Assembly (NCBI RefSeq): GCF_011634895.1
Contig: NZ_SIRR01000025.1
Span: forward strand, 62,001 to 126,000
Length of the DNA: 64,000 nt
DNA from: Rheinheimera pleomorphica
GTDB taxonomy: Bacteria; Pseudomonadota; Gammaproteobacteria; Enterobacterales; Alteromonadaceae
Reading direction: 5' to 3'
Within the stretch, counting starts at the first letter, position 1, and each line of letters begins with the position of its first letter. Shown one piece after another: positions 1 to 8,691 of this stretch. Position numbers and translations under genes: made by a program. The notes under the pieces are model-generated. The model had not been told where the DNA came from. It saw only the letters and a program-made list of their open reading frames with translations, and did no database searches.

Positions 1-321
1 CGCAACAATCAGGTGAGCGCCAGAGTACGCTTTAACGAAGCCGACAGCACTGCCCTGCGCCAAAGTCAGCGTTTAACGGCCAGGGTTATTCTGGAACACA
101 AACACAATGTACTGAAAATTGCCCGCGGCGACTTTGTCAGCTCCGGCGGTGGCCGCCAGGCCTATCAGGTGCTGGATAATCAGGCACTGCGCAAAAATAT
201 CGAACTGGGCGCCTTGTCGGTGCAGTGGGTAGAGATTTTAAGCGGTGCCACTGAAGGCGAACAATGGGTTATTTCCAGCTTAAGTGAGTTTAAAGATCTG
301 GACAGGGTAAACCTGAACTAA
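1..321 (+). CDS. Efflux periplasmic adaptor subunit (HlyD/MacA type), C-terminal fragment
   Basis: The reading frame is open from the first base, so this is the 3' end of a gene that begins outside the window. The visible 106 residues resemble the beta-barrel and membrane-proximal part of HlyD/MacA-type adaptors, ending with a typical run (residues around ISSLSEFKDLDRV). Such adaptors link an inner-membrane ABC transporter to an outer-membrane channel across the periplasm. It stops 25 bp before an ABC ATPase gene and is followed by two permease genes, so it is very likely the adaptor of that exporter. The substrate cannot be told from the sequence. Confidence 0.75.
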   Translation, partial: RNNQVSARVRFNEADSTALRQSQRLTARVILEHKHNVLKIARGDFVSSGGGRQAYQVLDNQALRKNIELGALSVQWVEILSGATEGEQWVISSLSEFKDLDRVNLN

Positions 322-346
322 CGGTTAGCAAAAAAAGGACGACACA

Positions 347-1045
347 ATGATTAGGTTAAGCAATTTAAGCAAGATTTTCCGTACCGAACTGATTGAAACC
401 CATGCCCTGCGCGAGGTTAACCTGCAAGTGAATGAAGGCGAATTTGCTGCCCTGACCGGCCCATCCGGCTCGGGTAAGTCTACGCTGCTGAATATTCTCG
501 GCACCCTGGAAAGCTTTGACAGCGGCGACTATCAGCTGGATGGCCAGTCGGTAACCGGTTTGAGTGATGCCGCGCTTTCTAAGCTGCGTAATGAAAAAAT
601 TGGGTTTATTTTTCAAAGCTTTAACCTGATTAAAGACTTTAGCATCTATGACAATATCGAACTGCCCCTGCGCTACCGCGGCTTTAACGCCAGCGCGCGT
701 AAACAGCGAATTGAGCAGGCATTAGAGCTGGTTGGCCTGCATGCGCGGCGCGACTACCTGCCCGGGCAGCTGTCCGGCGGCCAGCAGCAGCGTGTCGCCA
801 TTGCCCGTGCCATTGCCGGCCAGCCGCGTATTCTACTGGCTGATGAACCCACCGGTAACCTGGACTCGTTAATGGCGCGCCAGGTGATGGAGCTGCTGGA
901 AAAAATAAACCAGCAAGGCTGCACCATTTTAATGGTGACGCATGACCCGGATCAGGCACGCCGCGCCGGCAGGCATATTCAGATCATCGACGGCCAGCTG
1001 CACGACAGCACCTTGTATGAGCCGCTGGCAGCGCATAGCGCATAA
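347..1045 (+). CDS. ABC transporter ATP-binding protein (MacB/LolD type)
   Basis: 232-residue ATPase with all ABC motifs: Walker A GPSGSGKST (38-46), Q-loop near residue 90, signature LSGGQQQR (142-149) and Walker B ILLADEP (162-168), followed by a D-loop and the switch His in MVTHD. The type that pairs with FtsX-like permeases (MacB, LolD, YknY families) has exactly this size. It should hydrolyse ATP on the cytoplasmic face to drive the two adjacent permeases. The ATG is preceded by an AAAGGA ribosome-binding site. The stop lies only 10 bp before the first permease, so the genes form one operon with the upstream adaptor. Confidence 0.93.
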   Translation: MIRLSNLSKIFRTELIETHALREVNLQVNEGEFAALTGPSGSGKSTLLNILGTLESFDSGDYQLDGQSVTGLSDAALSKLRNEKIGFIFQSFNLIKDFSIYDNIELPLRYRGFNASARKQRIEQALELVGLHARRDYLPGQLSGGQQQRVAIARAIAGQPRILLADEPTGNLDSLMARQVMELLEKINQQGCTILMVTHDPDQARRAGRHIQIIDGQLHDSTLYEPLAAHSA

Positions 1046-1055
1046 GGGAACGCAA

Positions 1056-2357
1056 ATGGAACAGTTTATTTATTATTTGAAAGTCAGCCTCAAAGGCATT
1101 AAGCGTGCGCCGCTGCCCTATGCGCTGACTATTTTTATTTTAAGCGTGGGCCTGGGGGTATTTTTTGCCAATGCCACTTTTTACTATCAGTTAAACAGCG
1201 ACCCTTTGCCAGATAAAAGCGACAAGTTGTTTTTTCCGATGATAAATCTGGTGCCTTATCAGTGCACCACAGATTGCCGCACGCCGCGGGTATTAAGTTA
1301 CAGTAATGTGCAAAAGCTCAGCCAGTCGGATATCCCCAGTCAGGCCGCCGCCATGTACAGTGCCGACGGTTACCTGCGTGTCAACGCCGGCCAACCGCCA
1401 TTGCCGGTCAGCATCCGCATAACGCAGCGCGATTTTTTCACAATGTTTGAGGTGCCACTACTGCATGGCAGTATCTGGCCGGACAACAGTGCCCGCCACG
1501 AAGTGATTTTAACCCGGGCCAGTGCGGAAAAACTGTTTGGCCGCACGGACGTGGTTGGTGAGACTCTGCTGCTGGATGACCGCAATGTTACTGTCAGCGC
1601 GGTACTGGATAGCTGGCAAATGCTACCCCGGTTGTATGACGCCAATAACCGCAATCATTTAACTGATGCTGACGATATCTACCTGCCGCTGGAAACCGGC
1701 TATGACATGAATTATTTGTCAAACAGCCAGTCATCCACCTTTGATGATACCGACTATCGCCAGTTAAGCACCCAGGGCCGCACCGGAGCCTTGCATCAGC
1801 TGCAATACTGGGTACAGCTGGATACGCCGGCACAACAGCAGGCTTACCGTCAGTTTATGCACAATCTGGTGATGGATGAAAAAGCGGCCGGCCGCCACCC
1901 GTCAGAGCCGAATAACCAACTGGTCGCGATGCAGGACATTGTCAGCTACTTTGGTGGCGACAGTAGCGACATTAAGGCTTTTGCTTTAGTTACGCTGTTG
2001 TTTTTGCTGGTGTGCCTGTTTAATGCCAGCCACTTATCGTTAAACCGCTATTTAAGTAACCAGTATGAATTTAGCCTGCGCCGCGCGCTGGGTGCCAGCC
2101 GCAGCCAGTTACAACTGCAGATGCTGGCCGATGTATTGCTGATGGCCGGCTTTACCATTGCCGGCGCCCTGCTTACCGGTTATGCCGGTATCAAGCTGAT
2201 GAACCAGCTGTTACCTGCCAACCGTTTGTTTTCAGACTGGGATCTGCCCTTGCTACTGGGTCTGCTTGCCATCGCCGTTGTCTGCAGCTATCTGGTCACC
2301 TTATATCCGTCGCTTCGCGCCTCTTTTGGCACGTTAAATCAGCAGCTTAAGGAATAA
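1056..2357 (+). CDS. ABC transporter permease (MacB_PCD/FtsX type), first copy
   Basis: 433-residue membrane protein. It has one N-terminal membrane segment (about 22-40), a large periplasmic MacB_PCD-like domain, and three C-terminal membrane segments forming the FtsX domain, with the family-typical phrase RRALGASRSQL. The frame stays open upstream to an ATG at 942 inside the ATPase gene, but the ATG at 1056, placed 10 bp after the ATPase stop and preceded by AAGGGAA, is the sensible start. It is one of two non-identical permeases that probably form a heterodimer. The periplasmic domain should transmit ATPase-driven movement to the adaptor (inferred from MacB). Confidence 0.88.
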   Translation: MEQFIYYLKVSLKGIKRAPLPYALTIFILSVGLGVFFANATFYYQLNSDPLPDKSDKLFFPMINLVPYQCTTDCRTPRVLSYSNVQKLSQSDIPSQAAAMYSADGYLRVNAGQPPLPVSIRITQRDFFTMFEVPLLHGSIWPDNSARHEVILTRASAEKLFGRTDVVGETLLLDDRNVTVSAVLDSWQMLPRLYDANNRNHLTDADDIYLPLETGYDMNYLSNSQSSTFDDTDYRQLSTQGRTGALHQLQYWVQLDTPAQQQAYRQFMHNLVMDEKAAGRHPSEPNNQLVAMQDIVSYFGGDSSDIKAFALVTLLFLLVCLFNASHLSLNRYLSNQYEFSLRRALGASRSQLQLQMLADVLLMAGFTIAGALLTGYAGIKLMNQLLPANRLFSDWDLPLLLGLLAIAVVCSYLVTLYPSLRASFGTLNQQLKE

Positions 2358-2362
2358 CCCTC

Positions 2363-3556
2363 ATGTCTTTCTATTTACTGATAAAAGGTTTACTCAACCG
2401 TAAGGTGGTCACCGCCCTGCTATTATTGCAGTTGGCCATGACACTGGCGCTGCTGTTAAACAGTATATTACTGGCACAACAAACTCATCAGCAGCTGAAC
2501 CAGCCTACCGGACTAGATCTGGACAATATCGTGCTGGTGCAACTTAAACCCACTACGGCCTCGTTACGGGTATATCCGGCACTGGAGGAATTACTCAACC
2601 GGCAACTGGCCGCTGTTAGCGCCTTACCTGACGTAGTTGCCGCGGCTTATTCTAACCAGTCGGCAATCCTGCAGGGCGGTAACAACGGCAATGTCTATCT
2701 GGATGGTGAAGAAGGCCGCAGCAATCAGCCATCGGTACCCATGTACTTTGTCTCAAAAGACTTTTTCCGCGTGCTGGACAGCAAGTTACTGCAAGGCGAA
2801 CTGCCGCAGCAGTCGGTTTCACTGGATAACCCGGTACCGCCGGATGTGGTGATAACACAAAGCCTGGCCAGGCAGTTATTTGCGGACAAACCGGCTATTG
2901 GCCAACAGCTTAACCGCGGCCGTTTGGCAGCAGTTATCTCTGACTTTTACGGCCAGCGCAGCGGCACTAATGTGATGTTTAACAGCATTCAGGTTGCCCC
3001 CCCCTTTGGCGTAGACTGGGGCTACAGCATCTTACTACGCACAACACCCGGTCGTGCAGATGTCGTCAGACAGCGGCTTGATCAGACGTTACGTGCCGTT
3101 GAGCCTAATATCGAAATATTTCATATCCGCAGCCTTGCCGAGCAGCATCAGCGCCTGTACCGCAACGAATATGGTCTGGCGATGTTACTGGCCATCTTAA
3201 GCGCCTTAATGTTGCTGGTCACTATGGTGTCCAGTTACAGCAGTACCTATTTTCATGCATTAAAGCGCCAGCAGGAAATTGGCATTAAACGGGCGTTAGG
3301 TGCCAGCAAAAACACTATTTTTATCGAACTGCTAAGTGAAAACTGGCTTTGCACCGCTGTCGGTGCCCTGCTTGGTGTTATGCTGGCACTGCTGCTAAAC
3401 CAGGCGCTGGCGCAGGTGATTTCCATACCGGCACTTAGTGGCTACTTACCGCTAATTACCATAGCGGTGTTACTACTTTGTGTCACCGTAGCAACATGGT
3501 ATCCTGCGGCCATTGCTACCCGGGTGTCACCGGCCACTGCCACTAAAGCCTTATAA
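2363..3556 (+). CDS. ABC transporter permease (MacB_PCD/FtsX type), second copy
   Basis: 397-residue partner permease with the same plan: an N-terminal membrane segment (about 14-36), a periplasmic MacB_PCD-like domain, and three C-terminal membrane segments around the conserved phrase KRALGASKNTI. It begins 5 bp after the preceding permease, and its stop is 3 bp before the response-regulator gene, indicating tight co-transcription. Two unequal permeases plus a separate ATPase mark this as the split form of a MacB-like exporter. Export of a peptide, lipid or antibiotic is possible; the sequence does not say which. Confidence 0.88.
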   Translation: MSFYLLIKGLLNRKVVTALLLLQLAMTLALLLNSILLAQQTHQQLNQPTGLDLDNIVLVQLKPTTASLRVYPALEELLNRQLAAVSALPDVVAAAYSNQSAILQGGNNGNVYLDGEEGRSNQPSVPMYFVSKDFFRVLDSKLLQGELPQQSVSLDNPVPPDVVITQSLARQLFADKPAIGQQLNRGRLAAVISDFYGQRSGTNVMFNSIQVAPPFGVDWGYSILLRTTPGRADVVRQRLDQTLRAVEPNIEIFHIRSLAEQHQRLYRNEYGLAMLLAILSALMLLVTMVSSYSSTYFHALKRQQEIGIKRALGASKNTIFIELLSENWLCTAVGALLGVMLALLLNQALAQVISIPALSGYLPLITIAVLLLCVTVATWYPAAIATRVSPATATKAL

Positions 3557-3559
3557 ACT

Positions 3560-4882
3560 ATGCTGAAATTATTGGTTATTGATGACAATCAGCCAATCTG
3601 TCAGGCTCTGCAAACGCTGTTTGCGCTGCAGGGTTATCAGGTACTTTGCGCCCGCTCACCTGAGCAGGCCTGGCAGCTGTTAGCGGTTAACTCCATCGAC
3701 CTTATTCTGCAGGATATGAACTTTAGCGCCGGTCAGATGCAGGGCGAACAGGGTAAAACCCTGTTTTATCAGCTACGAAAGCAATATCCTGATATCCCTA
3801 TCGTGTTGATGACCGCCTGGACCCAACTGGAAATGGTGGTTGAGCTGGTCAAAGCCGGTGCTACCGACTATATCGCCAAACCCTGGGATGACCAGCGTCT
3901 GCTGTTAACGGTTGCCAATGCACTGCAGTTGAAACAACTGTCGGTACAACAACAGAAGTTTGAACAGGCGCGTCAGGCCGCCTTTGCCGGTAAAGATTTA
4001 TGCGGCCTGGTGTTTGCCAGCAGCCAGATGCAGCAGTTATTGCAGATGGCGCTGCAACTGGCACCATCCTCTGCCGCGGTGCTGATCACCGGCCCCAACG
4101 GGGCCGGCAAAGAAGGCATTGCCAATGTGCTGCACGCTAACTCACCCCGCCGCGATAAGCCCTTTATCAAAGTGAATATGGGCGCGCTGCCAGGTGATTT
4201 AATGGAAGCCGAGCTGTTTGGTGCCGAAGCCGGTGCTTACAGTGGCGCCGGCAAAACCCGGATTGGCCGCTTTGAAGCCGCCGACGGTGGCAGCCTGTTT
4301 TTAGATGAAATTGGCAACCTGCCACTGGCCGGCCAGGCGAAACTGCTACGGGTACTGCAAACCGGTGAGTTTGAGCGCTTAGGCTCCAGTGTCACCCGTA
4401 AGGTCGATGTGCGGCTGATCAGCGCCACCAATACCGATTTAACAGCGGCAATCAACCGGGGCGAATTCCGCCAGGATTTATACTACCGCATTAATGTAGT
4501 GCAACTGGCGCTGCCGGCTTTAGCCCAGCGGCCCGATGATATTCTGCCACTGGCACGGCTGTTTTTAGCCGGTAAAAAGACGCTGAGCAGTGACGCCGGG
4601 CAGCAGCTTCAGGCGTATAGCTGGCCGGGCAATGTGCGCGAGCTGCAAAATGTCTGTCAGCGTGCGTTGCTGCTTAGCCCGCACAGCGAGATCCAAAGCA
4701 GCGACTTAGGCTTGCCACAGAGCAGCGGCAGCAAAAGAGCGCTGGATGATATTGACCGCGCGGCGCTGGAGCAGGCATTGCTGCAGGCCGGTGGCGTAGT
4801 ATCACGGGCAGCAAAACAGCTTGGCATCAGCCGCCAGGCACTGTACCGGCGCATGGAGTACTATGGCATTGCCACGCCTTAA
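3560..4882 (+). CDS. Sigma-54-dependent response regulator (NtrC family)
   Basis: 440 residues with three domains. The receiver domain occupies 1-120, with phospho-acceptor Asp52, Thr85 and Lys107. The AAA+ domain spans about 147-375, with Walker A GPNGAGKE (178-185) and Walker B SLFLDE (245-250). A C-terminal Fis-type helix-turn-helix follows (about 400-438). The loop that contacts sigma-54, normally GAFTGA, reads GAYSGA here (225-230). This protein should activate sigma-54 promoters when phosphorylated by the kinase encoded immediately downstream, and the upstream exporter operon is the obvious target. The gene overlaps the kinase gene by 20 bp. Confidence 0.93.
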   Translation: MLKLLVIDDNQPICQALQTLFALQGYQVLCARSPEQAWQLLAVNSIDLILQDMNFSAGQMQGEQGKTLFYQLRKQYPDIPIVLMTAWTQLEMVVELVKAGATDYIAKPWDDQRLLLTVANALQLKQLSVQQQKFEQARQAAFAGKDLCGLVFASSQMQQLLQMALQLAPSSAAVLITGPNGAGKEGIANVLHANSPRRDKPFIKVNMGALPGDLMEAELFGAEAGAYSGAGKTRIGRFEAADGGSLFLDEIGNLPLAGQAKLLRVLQTGEFERLGSSVTRKVDVRLISATNTDLTAAINRGEFRQDLYYRINVVQLALPALAQRPDDILPLARLFLAGKKTLSSDAGQQLQAYSWPGNVRELQNVCQRALLLSPHSEIQSSDLGLPQSSGSKRALDDIDRAALEQALLQAGGVVSRAAKQLGISRQALYRRMEYYGIATP

Positions 4883-6200
4883 CCTGCCGTTATCCAAGCG
4901 TCGCCTGAGCAGCCAGCAGCGGTTGGATCTGCTATCTGGCGCTATTACGCTGGTCTTATTGGCACTACAAACCACACTATGGCAACCAGGCTGGCTAGTC
5001 AGCACAGCGATAATCGCTGCAGGCGTGTTACTGGCAGTGTTACAACGGCTGGCGCTGGCACCACTGCAACGTGAAATCAATGCGCTTAACCTGCATGCGC
5101 AAAATCTGCAGGACGGCAGCTTTAATACCAGTGCCAATCAGCTGATGGTGCGCGAGCTTAGTGCGTTAGCCGGCAGTTTAAACCTGATGTCGGCGCAATT
5201 GCGTAGCGAGCGCGCCTCTTTGTACCAGCGTGAGTTACTGCTCGATACCGTACTGCAAAGCAGCCCCAGCGCTATGCTGCTAACCGACGCCAATAACACC
5301 ATCCTGATGAGTAACCCGGCAGCGCGGCAGCTGCTAAGCCATGGTAAAGCTTTTGACGGTGCCAAGCTAAACGCAGTGTTAAATACACAACCGCAATTAG
5401 CCCAGGCGATAAGCAGCCAGCAACAAGGGCTGTTGCATTTGCCTGATAACAGTATCTGGCATTTATCACTGAGCCGGTTTCAGCTTAATCAGCAGCAGCA
5501 TCAGTTGGTGTTGCTAAAACCAATGACGCGGGAAATACAGCGAGAAGAGCTCAGCGCCTGGAAAAAGCTGCTACGGGTGATTGGTCATGAGCTGAATAAC
5601 ACCCTGGCGCCTTTATCATCGCTGGCCTTTAGCGGTGAGCAGCGTGCCAGCCAGCTACAACAGGACGAGCTTGCCGCCATTTTTGCCACTATCAGTGGGC
5701 GCAGTGCAGCGTTAAACCAGTTTGTGCAAGCCTATATTCAGTTTGCCAAACTGCCCAGCCCCAATATGGCGCAGGTGAACTGGCCAAGGCTGATTAATCA
5801 GCTGCAGGATTTATACGACTTTGAGCTGGCAGGCGACCTACCTAAATTGCCGTGGCAGGCCGATACCCAGCAGCTGCAGCAGGCGCTGCTGAACCTGATT
5901 AAAAATGCCCATGAGTCCGGTGCAACCCCTGAAAATATTTGCCTTAGTTTTGTTGAAACAGCGCAGCAGTTGACTATTTACCTGCGTGATAACGGTGGCG
6001 GCATGACCGACGAGCAGCTTAAGCATGCTCTGGTGCCGTTTTATACCAGTAAACAGGGCGGATCCGGTATTGGTTTAAGCCTGTGCCGCGATATTATGGA
6101 AGCGCATGGCGGCAGCATCTCGGTGCATAATCAAGGTGCCGGGTTGCAAGTTCAGTTGCGGCTGCCAAAACACCAAAGCCAGAGCTTAACATCGTCCTAG
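4863..6200 (+). CDS. Sensor histidine kinase (NtrB/NtrY-like)
   Basis: 445 residues from the ATG at 4863; the frame stays open to 4821 inside the regulator gene. Two membrane segments lie at about 22-40 and 45-61 with almost no periplasmic loop, followed by a PAS-like region (about 125-220). The phosphoacceptor His is His242 in the phrase GHELNNTLAPL, and a C-terminal HATPase domain shows DNGGGM and GSGIGLSL boxes. With so small a periplasmic part, the signal is probably sensed in or under the membrane (inference). The 20-bp overlap with the sigma-54 regulator makes them a cognate pair. Confidence 0.9.
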   Translation: MALPRLNLPLSKRRLSSQQRLDLLSGAITLVLLALQTTLWQPGWLVSTAIIAAGVLLAVLQRLALAPLQREINALNLHAQNLQDGSFNTSANQLMVRELSALAGSLNLMSAQLRSERASLYQRELLLDTVLQSSPSAMLLTDANNTILMSNPAARQLLSHGKAFDGAKLNAVLNTQPQLAQAISSQQQGLLHLPDNSIWHLSLSRFQLNQQQHQLVLLKPMTREIQREELSAWKKLLRVIGHELNNTLAPLSSLAFSGEQRASQLQQDELAAIFATISGRSAALNQFVQAYIQFAKLPSPNMAQVNWPRLINQLQDLYDFELAGDLPKLPWQADTQQLQQALLNLIKNAHESGATPENICLSFVETAQQLTIYLRDNGGGMTDEQLKHALVPFYTSKQGGSGIGLSLCRDIMEAHGGSISVHNQGAGLQVQLRLPKHQSQSLTSS

Positions 6201-6735
6201 ACATCAAGACTTGTGCCTTGCATTAGCAACGGGCAATCAGGCTTTTAAACTGCTGGCGCTGGCAGAGCAGCAATACAGCAAAAACCGTGATCCGTTGTTC
6301 TGGTATGAGCTTTACTCGAATCAGGCATTGATAAAACATCAATGGGACGATTTGGCCTCGGCAGAAACACTACGCGCCAAAGCGCTGGAAGCGGCCTTAA
6401 GCATTGGTCACAAAGGTAAGCTGATTGTCAGCTATGGCAACCTGGCCCGAACCCAGCAACTCAGGGGCCAATATACCCAAGCCTATAATAACTACTTGCA
6501 GTCACTGAATTACTTTAGCGCTGGTGAAGACGACAATACCTACGCTATATATCAGTTGCGGCTGGCACAAATCAGCTGGCAGGCCGGACAATACGCCCAG
6601 GCCGTAAAGCACCTGCAGCTGGTTGAAGCCGACCGGCTGGGAAATTATCATCAACTTTTATACCACCAACTCAGCACCAGCAACGAGCTTAGCCCTTTGC
6701 TGCTACCTGTAGACAAGCGCTCACCCCGCGGATAG
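6190..6735 (+). pseudogene. TPR-protein remnant lacking its N-terminal part
   Basis: The frame is open from 6190 to the stop at 6735, with no ATG near the beginning; the only start candidate is a TTG at 6211 without a good ribosome-binding site. The product, about 175-181 residues, consists of tetratricopeptide-like helices (for example YGNLARTQQLRGQYTQAYNNY). Similar repeats are found in the C-terminal halves of larger regulators and diguanylate cyclases. No signal peptide or N-terminal domain is visible, and the frame begins 10 bp before the kinase stop codon. The simplest reading is the C-terminal remnant of a larger gene left by a deletion; a short functional TPR protein is the alternative. 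Confidence 0.5.
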
Positions 6736-7062
6736 TCATTCCCACATTACCGCACAGTGTTTTCGCTGTGCCTTTTGCAGCATTTCAATCAGCGGCACCG
6801 CTCGCACATTTAAACTAACAGGCACTTTGTCGCCCTGCTTGTTGTCAGTTATGTCTGCTTCTGCTTGCTCTGCTTTAGCACGTTCAGTGTCAGCAATAGC
6901 AGCCAAACCTTGCTGCAGTTGCGCGAGCGCCACGCCAACATCTTCGGCATACAGCGCCGAGGGCACTTTATCGTCACGTCCCATCAACTTAAGTAAGCTA
7001 AGCGCAGCGTCTTTAAAGTAAATTAAATCGCCACTGGCTTTGCTTTTAAATGTCACTATCAT
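6736..7062 (-). CDS. DUF1840 family protein
   Basis: 108-residue protein opening with MIVTFKSKASGDLIYF, the characteristic start of DUF1840 proteins, followed by an LLKLMGRD segment and a predicted helical, charged middle (alanine, glutamate and lysine rich, about 55-75). The function of the family is unknown. It is transcribed divergently from glpK, with 87 bp between them, and its stop directly abuts the TPR remnant. No signal peptide or membrane segment is seen, so it is presumably cytoplasmic. Confidence 0.85.
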   Translation of the reverse strand: MIVTFKSKASGDLIYFKDAALSLLKLMGRDDKVPSALYAEDVGVALAQLQQGLAAIADTERAKAEQAEADITDNKQGDKVPVSLNVRAVPLIEMLQKAQRKHCAVMWE

Positions 7063-7149
7063 TCGCGGCCTCCGGTTCGGCAGTAGGCAGGCGCCATGTT
7101 TACTGCTAGTCTGAACAATAACTTAAGCATAACGTGAAAAGCTTAACCC

Positions 7150-8655
7150 ATGTCAAAATATCTGCTTGCTATCGACCAGGGTACCACCTCCAGCCGTGCC
7201 ATTATTTATAACCGTCAGCTGAGCATTATTGCCCAGGCGCAGCAGGAAATCAGTTTACACTACCCCAAAGCAGGCTGGGTTGAGCAAAACCCCGAGCACA
7301 TCTGGCACAGCGTACTGCAGTGTATGCGCCACGCATTGCAGCAAGCCGGTCTGGCGGCCACCGACATTGCGGCTATCGGCATCAGCAATCAGCGTGAAAC
7401 CACGCTGCTGTGGCATAAAAGCAGCGGCAAAGCCCTGCATCCGGCCATCGTTTGGCAGGACAGGCGCACGGCTGCACAATGCCAGCAACTAAAAGATGCC
7501 GGCGTTGAACCGATGTTGCAGCAAAAAACGGGTTTGCTGGCCGATCCGTATTTTTCGGCAACCAAGCTACAGTGGCTGCTGGATAATATCAGCGGTGCGC
7601 GCCAACAGGCAGAACGCGGCGAATTATGTTTTGGCACTGTAGAGTGCTACTTGCTGTGGCGCTTAAGCGGCGGTGCGGTGCATGCAACGGATGCCAGCAA
7701 CGCCAGCCGCACCCTGTTATTTAATATTCAGCAGCAAAGCTGGGATACCGAACTACTGCAGTTGTTTAATATCCCCGCAGCGATATTGCCTAAGGTAATG
7801 GATAACGCTGCGCACTTTGCCACGGCGACGCCGGATCTCCTCGGTGCAGCCATACCAGTGCTGGCTATGCTGGGCGATCAGCAGGCGGCGCTGCTTGGGC
7901 AGGCCTGTACGGCAGAGGGCATGAGCAAAAGTACCTATGGCACCGGCTGTTTCGCCGTGGTAAATACCGGCGCTACCGCACTTAACAGCCAACATAAGCT
8001 GCTTAGCACCGTGGCCTGGCGGCTGAACGGCCAGACGACTTATGCGCTGGAGGGCAGTATTTTTATGGCCGGTGCCACTGTGCAGTGGCTACGCGATAAG
8101 CTGGGTATCATTAAACATGCCAGCGACACTGAGGCACTGGCCCGGCAAAGCCATTACCAGCAGGCAGAGCTGCTGATCCCGGCGTTTACCGGTCTGGGTA
8201 CGCCGCACTGGCAACCCGAAGTAAAAGCGGCCTTATTTGGTCTGACACGCGATACCGGCCCGGCACAACTGGCAACAGCTGCCCTTTGCAGTGTCGCCTA
8301 CCAAAGTTGTGATTTGCTAAACGTTATGCGCCAGGATGGTATCCCGGTCGCCTGCCTGCGGGTAGATGGCGGCATGACGGCCAACCATTGGTTTCTACAA
8401 GCGCTGGCCGATATAAGCCAAACACCGATTGCACGCTGTGGCACCTCTGACGCTACGGCCTTTGGCGTGGCTTTTTTAGCTGCACTGCAATTGGGCTGGT
8501 ATCAACAGCTTACTGACATCACTGAACTTTGGCGCAGCGACATCACTGTCGCACCGGCCTTGACACCTGAGACAGCAAGAGTGTTGTATCAACGCTGGCA
8601 AAGGGTAACAACCGCATTGATTGCGCTGGATCTGGCAATACCAGCAAGCCTGTAG
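7150..8655 (+). CDS. glpK: Glycerol kinase
   Basis: 501 residues, the usual length of GlpK. It begins with the FGGY-kinase nucleotide motif DQGTTSSRAI and contains WVEQNPEHIW, SNQRETTLLW and VWQDRRT, which line the glycerol site in this family, then GLGTPHW and the C-terminal VDGGMTANHWFLQ signature. It phosphorylates glycerol to sn-glycerol 3-phosphate with ATP in the cytoplasm. The usual partners glpF and glpD are not adjacent. The next gene, a peptidase homologue, begins 36 bp later and may be co-transcribed. Confidence 0.96.
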   Translation: MSKYLLAIDQGTTSSRAIIYNRQLSIIAQAQQEISLHYPKAGWVEQNPEHIWHSVLQCMRHALQQAGLAATDIAAIGISNQRETTLLWHKSSGKALHPAIVWQDRRTAAQCQQLKDAGVEPMLQQKTGLLADPYFSATKLQWLLDNISGARQQAERGELCFGTVECYLLWRLSGGAVHATDASNASRTLLFNIQQQSWDTELLQLFNIPAAILPKVMDNAAHFATATPDLLGAAIPVLAMLGDQQAALLGQACTAEGMSKSTYGTGCFAVVNTGATALNSQHKLLSTVAWRLNGQTTYALEGSIFMAGATVQWLRDKLGIIKHASDTEALARQSHYQQAELLIPAFTGLGTPHWQPEVKAALFGLTRDTGPAQLATAALCSVAYQSCDLLNVMRQDGIPVACLRVDGGMTANHWFLQALADISQTPIARCGTSDATAFGVAFLAALQLGWYQQLTDITELWRSDITVAPALTPETARVLYQRWQRVTTALIALDLAIPASL

Positions 8656-8691
8656 TATGTTAACAAAGTACAACTGATGGAGCAGTGGCAA

